From Hermodarchaeum sp048939595 (lineage in GTDB: Archaea; Asgardarchaeota; Hermodarchaeia; Hermodarchaeales; Hermodarchaeaceae), in assembly GCA_048939595.1 (NCBI GenBank), contig JBHLPI010000079.1, positions 1 through 9,205 on the forward strand: a stretch of DNA of 9,205 nucleotides, given 5' to 3'. Positions 1 to 5,489 of this stretch are shown here, piece after piece. The notes below the pieces were generated by a model that had not been told where the DNA came from, did not search any database, and saw nothing but the letters and a program-made list of their open reading frames with translations. The position numbers were made by a program, and so were the translations under genes. Numbering within the stretch: position 1 is the stretch's first letter; the number at the start of each line of letters is the position of its first letter.

Positions 1-900
1 GAGCACGCTTTCCTCGCACGAACTCTGGGCATCGAGCAGCTTGTCGTTGCCATCAACAAAATGGATGACTCAACGCCGAAATGGTCTCAGGATCGATACG
101 AAGAGATCAAGGCCGAAGTCACTGAACTGTTGAAAGGTGCGCAATTCGACACCAGCAAAATCAACTTTGTCCCAGTATCCGCTTGGACTGGTGACTTGTT
201 GACTGATGCCAGTTCTGAGATGGACTGGTATAAGGGACCCTCATTGCTTGAAGCAATTGATGAGTTTGTCCTTCCACCCAAACCAATTGATCAACCTCTA
301 CGAGTACCTGTCCAGGATGTCTACACTATCACAGGTGTTGGTACCGTTCCTGTAGGTCGGGTTGAAACTGGTAAAATGAAAATTGGTGATAAGGTCATCT
401 TCATGCCTCCTGGCAAAGAAGGTGAAATCAAAACAATCGAAATGCACCACGAACGATTAGACTCCGCAGAACCCGGAGACAACATCGGGTTCAATGTCCG
501 TGGGATCGCTAAAGGTGAAATTCGGCGCGGTGATGTGATGGGTCCTCTCGGCAAACCCCCGCGCGTCGTTACCGAGTTTGAAGGTCAAATTATTGTTATT
601 TACCATCCACGTGCGCTTGCCGTTGGTTATACACCAGTCATGCATGCTCATACGGCTCAGGTAGCAACAACCTTCACGGAAATCATTGCCAAAATTGACC
701 CACGAACAGGGGAAACCGTCCAAGAGAAGCCTGATTTTATCAAGCAGGGCGATTCTGCGCTCGTCAAGCTGCGACCTGTTACTCCTGTGTGCTTAGAAAC
801 CTATGCTGATATGAAGCAGCTAGGTCGTTTTGCTATCCGGGATAGCGGTCGAACAGTCGCTGTAGGTATCGTTCGAAAAATCACCGAGGAGAAGAAGTAG
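1..900 (+). CDS. tuf: Translation elongation factor EF-1alpha (aEF1A), 3' part, 5' end outside window
   Basis: This GTPase delivers aminoacyl-tRNA to the ribosomal A site in the cytoplasm. The open frame runs from base 1, upstream of the first internal ATG at 61, so 299 residues are visible and roughly the first third (P-loop and switch regions) is missing. The G4 motif NKMD is at visible residues 19-22 and the G5-like VPVSAW ends near residue 61. Beta-barrel domain 2 starts near residue 98 (PLRVPVQDVYTITGVGTVPV). Domain 3 starts near 190 and contains HPRALAVGYTPVMHAHTAQV and the closing LGRFAIRDSGRTVAVGIV. The archaeal/eukaryotic layout, rather than bacterial EF-Tu, is clear. S10 follows on the same strand after 137 bp, the usual archaeal tuf-rps10 pair. 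A hairpin and pyrimidine-rich tract just after the stop codon suggest at least partial termination between the two. Identification is secure. Confidence 0.97.
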   Translation, partial: EHAFLARTLGIEQLVVAINKMDDSTPKWSQDRYEEIKAEVTELLKGAQFDTSKINFVPVSAWTGDLLTDASSEMDWYKGPSLLEAIDEFVLPPKPIDQPLRVPVQDVYTITGVGTVPVGRVETGKMKIGDKVIFMPPGKEGEIKTIEMHHERLDSAEPGDNIGFNVRGIAKGEIRRGDVMGPLGKPPRVVTEFEGQIIVIYHPRALAVGYTPVMHAHTAQVATTFTEIIAKIDPRTGETVQEKPDFIKQGDSALVKLRPVTPVCLETYADMKQLGRFAIRDSGRTVAVGIVRKITEEKK

Positions 901-950
901 GATAGCCTATCTTCGCTATCGTAAACCTTCTCCCTTTTTCTCCTTTTCTT
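901..950 (+). terminator. Hairpin plus pyrimidine/T-rich tract after EF-1alpha
   Basis: Immediately after the TAG stop, GATAGC (901-906) can pair with GCTATC (915-920), a 6-bp stem with an 8-nt loop. A C/T-only stretch with runs of T follows at 927-950. Archaeal RNA polymerase terminates mainly on T-rich stretches of the non-template strand, so this is a reasonable terminator or attenuator between the EF-1alpha and S10 genes. The function is inferred from base content; nothing here proves that S10 has a separate transcript. Confidence 0.45.
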
Positions 951-1037
951 GAGTGGAAACAGCAGTGGATATGCAAAAACAGTTAAAAGGAAGCACACAT
1001 TCGGGTTGAATCCCTAAGTCCCTTTGGTGTAGTAGTA

Positions 1038-1346
1038 ATGGCGCAGAAAGCTCGGATTCGACTATCTAGTACAGACATTCCTAAGTTAAACGAAGTATGT
1101 AGTCAAGTCCAATCTATTGTTTCCCGGACAGGAGTTCACATGTCTGGTCCAATTCCGTTACCTACTAAGACACTAAAAGTTCATACTCGAAAATCCCCTT
1201 GCGGAGAAGGAACACCTACATGGGATCATTGGCAAATGCGCATACACAAACGGCTTATTGATCTTGAAGCCGATGAACGCACCATGCGCCAAATTATGCG
1301 TATCCGCGTACCAGATGAAGTTTTTATCGAAATCACCTTGAAATAG
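1038..1346 (+). CDS. rps10: Small ribosomal subunit protein uS10 (archaeal S10)
   Basis: S10 is a component of the 30S head. The 102-residue product has the normal archaeal length. It carries the family's N-terminal RIRLSSTD strand, the central loop GPIPLPTKTLKVHTRKSPCG with following GEGTPTWDHWQMRIHKRLID, and the C-terminal MRIRVPDEVFIEITLK. The ATG at 1038 gives the typical N-terminus (MAQKARIRLSSTD). A weak Shine-Dalgarno-like GGTG lies at 1026-1029. It stands directly behind EF-1alpha, as in many archaea. A 6-bp hairpin overlaps its stop codon. No odd residues are seen. Confidence 0.96.
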   Translation: MAQKARIRLSSTDIPKLNEVCSQVQSIVSRTGVHMSGPIPLPTKTLKVHTRKSPCGEGTPTWDHWQMRIHKRLIDLEADERTMRQIMRIRVPDEVFIEITLK

Positions 1347-1435
1347 CGTTTAGCTATTCTGACCTTTTCTAATCCGCCGTCTATACTACGCTTTCAATTT
1401 TCGGTTTACATATCTCCCTAATCGAAACGCTATTT
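1341..1435. repeat. Nested hairpin and 11-bp inverted repeat between S10 and the membrane protein
   Basis: AAATAGCGTTT at 1341-1351 is perfectly complementary to AAACGCTATTT at 1425-1435, an 11-bp inverted repeat with a 73-bp spacer. The left arm also forms a local hairpin, AATAGC (1342-1347) with GCTATT (1353-1358) around a 5-nt loop, followed by a T-rich CTTTTCT. The two pairings are mutually exclusive because they share the left arm, which overlaps the S10 stop codon. A terminator or RNA stability element for S10 is the simplest reading. The longer repeat could be chance or a regulatory fold. Confidence 0.4.
1405..1413 (+). promoter_or_regulatory. Candidate archaeal TATA box for the membrane protein gene
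   Basis: TTTACATAT resembles the archaeal TATA consensus (TTTAWATA-like). With the usual spacing of about 26 nt, transcription would start near 1435, leaving a 5' leader of about 25 nt before the GTG at 1461. No recognisable purine-rich BRE or Shine-Dalgarno site accompanies it, so this is a weak call. Confidence 0.3.
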
Positions 1436-1460
1436 AGCACCAGACCGCCTCCTCTTAGTT

Positions 1461-2009
1461 GTGACCGATCGTAATCCGCGTTCAACTTTAACAATTGTCC
1501 TATGTGGCAGCCTCATAGTGTATGTGGCAGTGGCCATCATTATATTGCCTTTCATAGCTCCAACCATAATTATTCGCGAGGATTTAATCGTCGCAATCTT
1601 ACAAGGCGCCTTGGTCTACATTGTTCTCTTCTTAGTGTTCTTATTACCAGCAAGCTATATTTACTGGAGCCTTCGCATCGATGTTAAAGTACTAGGTCCC
1701 AAGTTAGCTGCGGCTGAACCTGGTGAAGAATTGAAACTAACCGTCGTTGTGGGCTTTCCTGGAAACGCAACACCGAAAGGGGCATTGATAGAAGCATTTT
1801 TCGACAATCTCAACATTTACACTCAGAAACTAGAATCTAGCCCATCAGAAGTCCAACTTCAAATTCCCGAAGTCTCTTCGGGATACCATACCATCACTAT
1901 TCAGGTAACACAAGAAGGGTATTTCAAAGGGATAAATTCTTATGAACTTCTTGTTGCTACAAGCGAGATACAAGACAGCAGAGAACCAGGAAATCGTAAT
2001 TACGAGTAA
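1461..2009 (+). CDS. Unrecognised two-helix membrane protein with beta-rich C-terminal domain
   Basis: I do not recognise this 182-residue protein. The only in-frame start before the hydrophobic part is GTG at 1461, because an in-frame stop lies at 1419-1421. Residues about 10-36 (TIVLCGSLIVYVAVAIIILP onward) and about 41-68 (LIVAILQGALVYIVLFLVFL) are strongly hydrophobic and look like two transmembrane helices joined by a short loop. Residues about 74-165 alternate hydrophobic and polar positions, with EPGEELKLTVVVGF, a GALIEAFFDN strand and SGYHTITIQVTQEGYF. This pattern is typical of an immunoglobulin-like or CARDB-like beta sandwich, but it is fold-level guesswork. The acidic tail is probably disordered. 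Topology is ambiguous: a helix hairpin would put the domain in the cytoplasm, whereas such domains are usually outside. The gene converges on the SPOUT methyltransferase with a 10-bp gap. It appears real because of its codon-like composition and coherent membrane pattern. Confidence 0.75.
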   Translation: MTDRNPRSTLTIVLCGSLIVYVAVAIIILPFIAPTIIIREDLIVAILQGALVYIVLFLVFLLPASYIYWSLRIDVKVLGPKLAAAEPGEELKLTVVVGFPGNATPKGALIEAFFDNLNIYTQKLESSPSEVQLQIPEVSSGYHTITIQVTQEGYFKGINSYELLVATSEIQDSREPGNRNYE

Positions 2010-2019
2010 GATAGGTTGT

Positions 2020-2907
2020 CTACACCTGTATACATTCAAGATAACGAAATACTGTAAGACCTATTTGCACCGCTTCTTCTGTACGAATTGTCGCAGTACC
2101 TTGACTTTGAACTAAATTTACTGAATAATCAACCACATCAGCTATATCGACATGTTCCCTTTGAAGAATCTCAGCAAGACCCTCATTATAACTCCCAAAT
2201 AGCAAAAGAAGCCGCTGATAATTCTGCCATTTGGTTCTGATTTCTTTAGCAAGCTCTTCAACTGGTTTACCTTTCCGACTTGTTGCAATAACATATTGGT
2301 TATCTTGCTTTATTTTCAGAAACTTGCCTAAAGAGCGATCCACACATCGAACTTTATAGCCCCAATACGGTTGGACTCGAGGAGGAGAAGATTTGGCCGC
2401 AATTAAGTTACCTGCTTTAGTCCGTGTAATCTGAACTGTAATACGTTGTGGAAACCTTGTAAGGTTGGATTTTACTAATGGCAGTGGTAATTCTACGCCA
2501 ACGTCAACCACTAGATTTCCATTCTGCTGGAATGCCACCCCTTCCCTAATTTCGTCCTGTTTGAGCTGGGACGCTTTCTTTACAAGAGGATGATGAGGCG
2601 TGCGTAAAGGGGGAAGTAATCCCACATACTGGAGCTCAGGTAACTTGGCGAAGAGATGTTTTCGGAGATATTGTGGTGTTTCAATGTACTCTAATACGCT
2701 TGATATCAATTGGAGATTTTCGGCTTGTTTTTGGTTTTTTCTGTCTTTGAAGAGTAGAATTTCATTCACTTGAAAAATGGCACTTGCACGAGCGATTCGA
2801 CCAATTTGCTGGGTCTTCTGCGCTTTGCTAGAGTAAACATCAATAAAGGAAGTGGGGATGGCAATCGCGAGGGAAAGTAGTTTTTGGCTCGATTCCTTCT
2901 TTATCAT
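2020..2907 (-). CDS. SPOUT-fold RNA methyltransferase, COG2106/MTH1 type (putative RNA uridine-N3 methyltransferase family)
   Basis: This is a predicted S-adenosylmethionine-dependent RNA methylase of the SPOUT (knotted) superfamily, acting on RNA, probably rRNA; the exact target is not deducible here. The 295 residues show the family order: an N-terminal half-knot (LSLAIAIPTSFIDV, then RIARASAIFQVNEILLF at 37-53), the marker GLLPPLRTPHH at 96-106, an inserted OB-like beta domain at about 110-205 including YWGYKVR, and the C-terminal knot with LLLLFGSYNEGLAEIL at about 233-248 and QSQGTATIRTEEA at 267-279. The last two segments form the cofactor site in the family. ATG at 2907 is the first in-frame start after an in-frame stop. 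The gene begins 15 bp after the rtcB stop, so it is very likely cotranscribed with it. In many archaea this gene lies directly upstream of rpl3 on the same strand (MTH1-MTH2 order). Here it is displaced and reversed. Confidence 0.88.
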   Translation of the reverse strand: MIKKESSQKLLSLAIAIPTSFIDVYSSKAQKTQQIGRIARASAIFQVNEILLFKDRKNQKQAENLQLISSVLEYIETPQYLRKHLFAKLPELQYVGLLPPLRTPHHPLVKKASQLKQDEIREGVAFQQNGNLVVDVGVELPLPLVKSNLTRFPQRITVQITRTKAGNLIAAKSSPPRVQPYWGYKVRCVDRSLGKFLKIKQDNQYVIATSRKGKPVEELAKEIRTKWQNYQRLLLLFGSYNEGLAEILQREHVDIADVVDYSVNLVQSQGTATIRTEEAVQIGLTVFRYLECIQV

Positions 2908-2922
2908 TCTTGTTTACCATAC

Positions 2923-4371
2923 TTAGCCTTTCACAACACCTAATGGAATTTGACTTGCTACTTTTCGCGAGATATCTGCACCATGCACGGAGTCAACCAC
3001 AATATGTACATCCTTGTAAGCATTAGGTGCTTCTTCAGCCAAGATTTTTGTACTGATTGACCGAACCACTTCGCCTTTAGATTCGAGGGCCTGTTTTATA
3101 TCACGTCCATGGTATTTCCTAATGGCTGCTTTCCGCGACATTGCCCGCCCAGCACCATGACATGTGGAACCAAAAGTTTCTTTCATTGCTTGTTCAGTGC
3201 CAACCAATACATAAGATGCTGTGCCCATGGAACCACCAATCAATACTGGTTGACCAACTGAACGGTAATCTTGTGGGATCTTTGGATGCCCTGGACCAAA
3301 GGCACGAGTTGCACCTTTTCGATGAATATACAAATCTCGTTTCGAACCATTCTGTTCATGGGTCTCATACTTGCAGATGTTGTGGGTCACATCATAAACT
3401 AAATTCAGATCCATTGAATCCCAGTCTCGTCGGAACACTGTTTCAAATCCTTCGCGAATCCAATGCGTCATAACCTGCCGGTTGCAAAACGCAAAATTCA
3501 CTGCTGCCTTCATTGCTGCATAATAGTCCTGCCCTTCTTGTGAAGTTGACGGAGCACAGACAAGCTGGCGGTCAGGTAACCAAATGTTGTATTTTTTGAC
3601 TGCAACTTCCATCCGTTCTAAATAATCAGTAGCAACCTGGTGTCCAAAACCTCGTGAGCCGCAATGTAACATCACGACTATCTGATCTTTCTCAAGGCCA
3701 AAAACCTTAGCAGTAGTCTCATCAAAGATTTTTTCGATCTTTTGCACTTCAAGATAATGGTTTCCGGCTCCTAAAGTTCCAAGTTGCGGGCGTCCACGAC
3801 GTCTAGCCTTCTCTGAAATTTGAGGAGCTTTTGTCGCAGCTCCCTCCATTGATCCACCTTCCTCGCAATGCGCTAGGTCAGCTTCCACACCATGGTCATT
3901 TTCTATCGCCCATCGTGCACCAAGTCGAATAACGTCACTAAATTGCCCTTCACTCAATCGAATTTTGCCCTTTGATCCAACACCCGCAGGAACTTGCGTG
4001 AACAGCTTATCCACTAATTGCTGTAACTTTGGTTTTACTTCAGCATATGTTAAGTTGGTCCGAATTAATCGAACACCACAATTTATGTCAAATCCAGTGC
4101 ATCCAGCAGAAATTATCCCCTCTTCAGCATCAAATGCTCCAACTGCTCCCATTGGAAGACCGTATCCCCAATGAGCATCAGGCATCGCCAGAACAGGTTC
4201 AATGGCACCAGGAAGTGTTGCAACATTGGTTAGTTGCTCAATTGCAGCATCTTCCAAGGTGTTAATAATCTTCTTTGACCCGATAATCTTCGCACTAACA
4301 TTCATACGAGGTCGAGCTGACTTATCAAGCCACCAGCGAAACTCATCCTGTTGAACCAGTTTCTCTTTCAT
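2923..4371 (-). CDS. rtcB: tRNA-splicing ligase RtcB (3'-phosphate/5'-OH RNA ligase)
   Basis: RtcB joins the 2',3'-cyclic-phosphate and 5'-OH ends left by the archaeal splicing endonuclease, using GTP and Mn2+. At 482 residues it matches the intein-free archaeal length. Visible active-site elements, by comparison with the Pyrococcus horikoshii enzyme, are PDAHWGYGLPMG (64-75), D95 and C98 in GFDINCGVR, N204-H205 in GAGNHYLEVQ, H236 in LHCGSRGFGHQ, H330 in VYDVTHNICKYE, and the guanylated histidine H405 in STCHGAGRAMSRKAA. The C-terminus ends in the expected IPLGVVKG. All metal ligands and the GMP-accepting histidine are present, so it should be active. No intein is present at the metal-binding site, where many archaeal rtcB genes carry one. 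The loop before the active site reads SAGCTGFDINC, with an extra cysteine (C91) where SPGGVG-type sequence is common. The gene starts 25 bp after archease, and a stop just upstream of ATG 4371 fixes the start. Confidence 0.97.
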   Translation of the reverse strand: MKEKLVQQDEFRWWLDKSARPRMNVSAKIIGSKKIINTLEDAAIEQLTNVATLPGAIEPVLAMPDAHWGYGLPMGAVGAFDAEEGIISAGCTGFDINCGVRLIRTNLTYAEVKPKLQQLVDKLFTQVPAGVGSKGKIRLSEGQFSDVIRLGARWAIENDHGVEADLAHCEEGGSMEGAATKAPQISEKARRRGRPQLGTLGAGNHYLEVQKIEKIFDETTAKVFGLEKDQIVVMLHCGSRGFGHQVATDYLERMEVAVKKYNIWLPDRQLVCAPSTSQEGQDYYAAMKAAVNFAFCNRQVMTHWIREGFETVFRRDWDSMDLNLVYDVTHNICKYETHEQNGSKRDLYIHRKGATRAFGPGHPKIPQDYRSVGQPVLIGGSMGTASYVLVGTEQAMKETFGSTCHGAGRAMSRKAAIRKYHGRDIKQALESKGEVVRSISTKILAEEAPNAYKDVHIVVDSVHGADISRKVASQIPLGVVKG

Positions 4372-4396
4372 AATACTTCACAACCTTTTCGTCATC

Positions 4397-4819
4397 TCAA
4401 ATATCTACCACAACTGTTGCCACGTATTGGTTATTAACCCTTTCAAGCGCAAAGCGATGAAAAGTGACACCTTTAACATGAGTACGAAGCTCTGGCATCT
4501 GTGAGCTTCCTTTTCCGATGCCTAACAGCTGCAATTCGCCGCTATCGGTTTCTTCGATTGAGGTAATGGAAAAATCGGCGAAAAAGACTCCTTCAACTTC
4601 GAACTCGAGTAATAAGTTTGATAACCAGTCATAAAGAAGGCGTTCTTCGGTCGAACCCTCCGCTTTGACTATTACTTCAGTCTCAAGCATGACTTCTTCT
4701 AGGTCATACATCACTCCAAACATCGCCTTTGCTGCGTTACAGAGCACCTCCGGTAGGGTAGCACCGTATGCGCGAAATAACTGGTCAGATGTGATTTCGT
4801 CGAAGTATTCGTATGACAC
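4397..4819 (-). CDS. Archease (RtcB activator)
   Basis: Archease speeds RtcB guanylylation and lets it turn over repeatedly. The 140 residues show the family pattern: SYEYFDEITSDQLFRAYGAT at 2-21, then AAKAMFGVMYDLEEV, LLYDWLSNLLLEFEVEGVFF, VKGVTFHRFALERV and the obligatory C-terminal VVVDI. The N-terminal aspartate (D12) and the terminal Asp-Ile, which bind metal in the family, are kept. The His of the common HTAD signature is replaced, the segment reading ITSD. Translation starts at GTG 4819, supported by a good Shine-Dalgarno GGTGAT (complement of 4825-4830) five bases upstream. The gene precedes rtcB by 25 bp on the same strand, the classic functional pairing, and follows an intron-containing tRNA by about 100 bp. 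Confidence 0.93.
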   Translation of the reverse strand: MSYEYFDEITSDQLFRAYGATLPEVLCNAAKAMFGVMYDLEEVMLETEVIVKAEGSTEERLLYDWLSNLLLEFEVEGVFFADFSITSIEETDSGELQLLGIGKGSSQMPELRTHVKGVTFHRFALERVNNQYVATVVVDI

Positions 4820-4824
4820 AGGTT

Positions 4825-4830
4825 ATCACC
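4825..4830 (-). promoter_or_regulatory. Shine-Dalgarno site fixing the archease GTG start
   Basis: Read on the minus strand this is GGTGAT, a match to the archaeal anti-Shine-Dalgarno partner, five bases before the GTG at 4819. It supports the non-ATG start of archease. Confidence 0.7.
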
Positions 4831-4920
4831 AAGTGAAACCGAAGGAAATGAAAGGATTTTTCACATTTTAACATTGGGTTTTCGTTAGTGTCTTTAATAG
4901 AAATAGCTAGTAACAAAGAA

Positions 4921-5032
4921 TGGCGCCGGGAAAGGGATTCGAACCCTTGCGACCCAAAAGTCACAGGCTACCTTGGATGATACATGAAGGCATCTCTCAA
5001 GGCCCGCGCCGTAACCACTTGGCTATCCCGGC
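4921..5032 (-). tRNA. tRNA-Ser (anticodon UGA), intron-containing, CCA encoded
   Basis: Read on the minus strand, the acceptor GCCGGGA (5032-5026) pairs with TCCCGGC (4931-4925), followed by discriminator G (4924), as expected for serine tRNA, and an encoded CCA (4923-4921). The T arm is AAGGG/CCCTT with loop TTCGAAT (4948-4932). The D arm has a 3-bp GCC/GGC stem with GG in the loop. The anticodon stem is CGGGC (5006-5002) with GCCTG (4968-4964). The loop reads C, T, then anticodon TGA (4999-4997), then G37. The 15-nt variable region (4963-4949) folds as GACT/GGTC, giving the long class II arm of tRNA-Ser. A 26-nt intron sits between positions 37 and 38. A leucine reading (GAG) was rejected because the stem and discriminator do not fit. 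It lies upstream of archease and rtcB on the same strand. Confidence 0.93.
4970..4995 (-). other. tRNA-Ser intron (26 nt) with canonical bulge-helix-bulge
   Basis: The precursor folds into the archaeal splicing motif. The outer helix is the anticodon stem. The central 4-bp helix is CTTG (5001-4998, exon) with CAAG (4975-4972, intron). The 3-nt bulges are AG^A at the 5' site and GT^A at the 3' site, and the inner intron helix is GATG (4994-4991) with CATC (4979-4976). Cleavage in each bulge at ^ removes 26 nt exactly between positions 37 and 38, the standard archaeal site. The geometry is complete, so splicing by the EndA-type endonuclease and ligation by RtcB are expected. Confidence 0.9.
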
Positions 5033-5075
5033 TGCAAATTCGGTTTTCTTATAATTTTTGTAAGATTGAACTGAG

Positions 5076-5083
5076 TTTAATAT
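5076..5083 (-). promoter_or_regulatory. Candidate TATA box for tRNA-Ser/archease/rtcB
   Basis: On the minus strand this reads ATATTAAA. At the usual archaeal spacing, transcription would begin near 5053, about 20 nt before the tRNA 5' end, which RNase P would then trim. TTATAA at 5049-5054 is an alternative but would start transcription inside the tRNA. The box is nearly symmetric and could equally serve the plus strand. Confidence 0.3.
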
Positions 5084-5130
5084 CTTATCAGAACTCACTC
5101 AGTCTCTGAAATTCGGAATGTCTCGTGGTG

Positions 5131-5138
5131 TTTAAATT
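5131..5138 (+). promoter_or_regulatory. Candidate TATA box for the L3 ribosomal protein cluster
   Basis: TTTAAATT is a good archaeal TATA-like octamer. It predicts a start near 5160, giving an L3 leader of about 340 nt. A weaker TTAAAT at 5394-5399 would give a 75-nt leader. I cannot tell which is used. Confidence 0.3.
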
Positions 5139-5156
5139 CTCCGGTAGAAAAGAACA

Positions 5157-5342
5157 ATGGGGTTCCAGTTCGTAGCCGAGAATCAAAGTTCACAGGACTG
5201 GACAATATCGCTGGAACCGCGAGCAGAACTTTTAGAACAGTTTCACAAGAGATGCAATGAGACAGAAAGCCTTACCCTTTGGGTTCAAGGCCGTTCACAG
5301 AATTGCAGTGCATTTTTATTAAATTGCATCAGCCCTTGTTGA
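5157..5342 (+). CDS. Doubtful 61-residue ORF in the L3 leader
   Basis: I do not recognise the product. It starts with ATG about 22 bp after the centre of a TATA-like box, so a nearly leaderless transcript is conceivable. The protein is soluble-looking, with a charged helix-prone middle (EPRAELLEQFHKRCNETESL) and a cysteine-bearing C-terminus. There is no Shine-Dalgarno site. It could be a small regulatory or leader peptide, or a chance ORF; chance is more likely at this length. Confidence 0.2.
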   Translation: MGFQFVAENQSSQDWTISLEPRAELLEQFHKRCNETESLTLWVQGRSQNCSAFLLNCISPC

Positions 5343-5476
5343 GCCGTCATTGGGGTCCCTTTTCGATTCTTTGAGTTTAGGAGTACGAAAGACTTAAATC
5401 GCTCCATCCGCTTCCGAGCCGTTGAGCTGGTTGAGGTACCTCTTATTACTAACTCTGCTTGCCTCCCCAGAAAACG

Positions 5477-5489
5477 CTTCCCTTGGAAG
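5477..5489 (+). promoter_or_regulatory. Hairpin occluding the L3 Shine-Dalgarno site
   Basis: CTTCC (5477-5481) pairs perfectly with GGAAG (5485-5489) around a CTT loop. The right arm is the core of the likely L3 Shine-Dalgarno site GGAAGTG (5485-5491), six bases before the ATG at 5498. The hairpin would lower ribosome access and could be a control point for the operon. The effect is inferred from sequence alone. Confidence 0.4.

Noticed and set aside
1003..1014. GGGTTGAATCCC resembles the T arm of a tRNA in the EF-1alpha/S10 gap.
   Set aside because: It has one base too few in the loop, and no acceptor, D or anticodon arm can be found around it, so it is not a tRNA or a convincing remnant.
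1447..1453. CCTCCTC just before the GTG of the membrane protein looked like a ribosomal signal.
   Set aside because: It has the anti-Shine-Dalgarno sense, not the Shine-Dalgarno sense, on the coding strand, so it cannot pair with 16S rRNA as a binding site.
3141..3473. A 110-codon plus-strand ORF opposite rtcB.
   Set aside because: It lies entirely antisense to a fully conserved gene with intact active-site motifs, and its translation has no recognisable features.
4997..4999. Reading the tRNA as tRNA-Leu(GAG) from the TTGAGAG string.
   Set aside because: The anticodon stem, the bulge-helix-bulge geometry and the discriminator G only fit anticodon UGA, that is tRNA-Ser.
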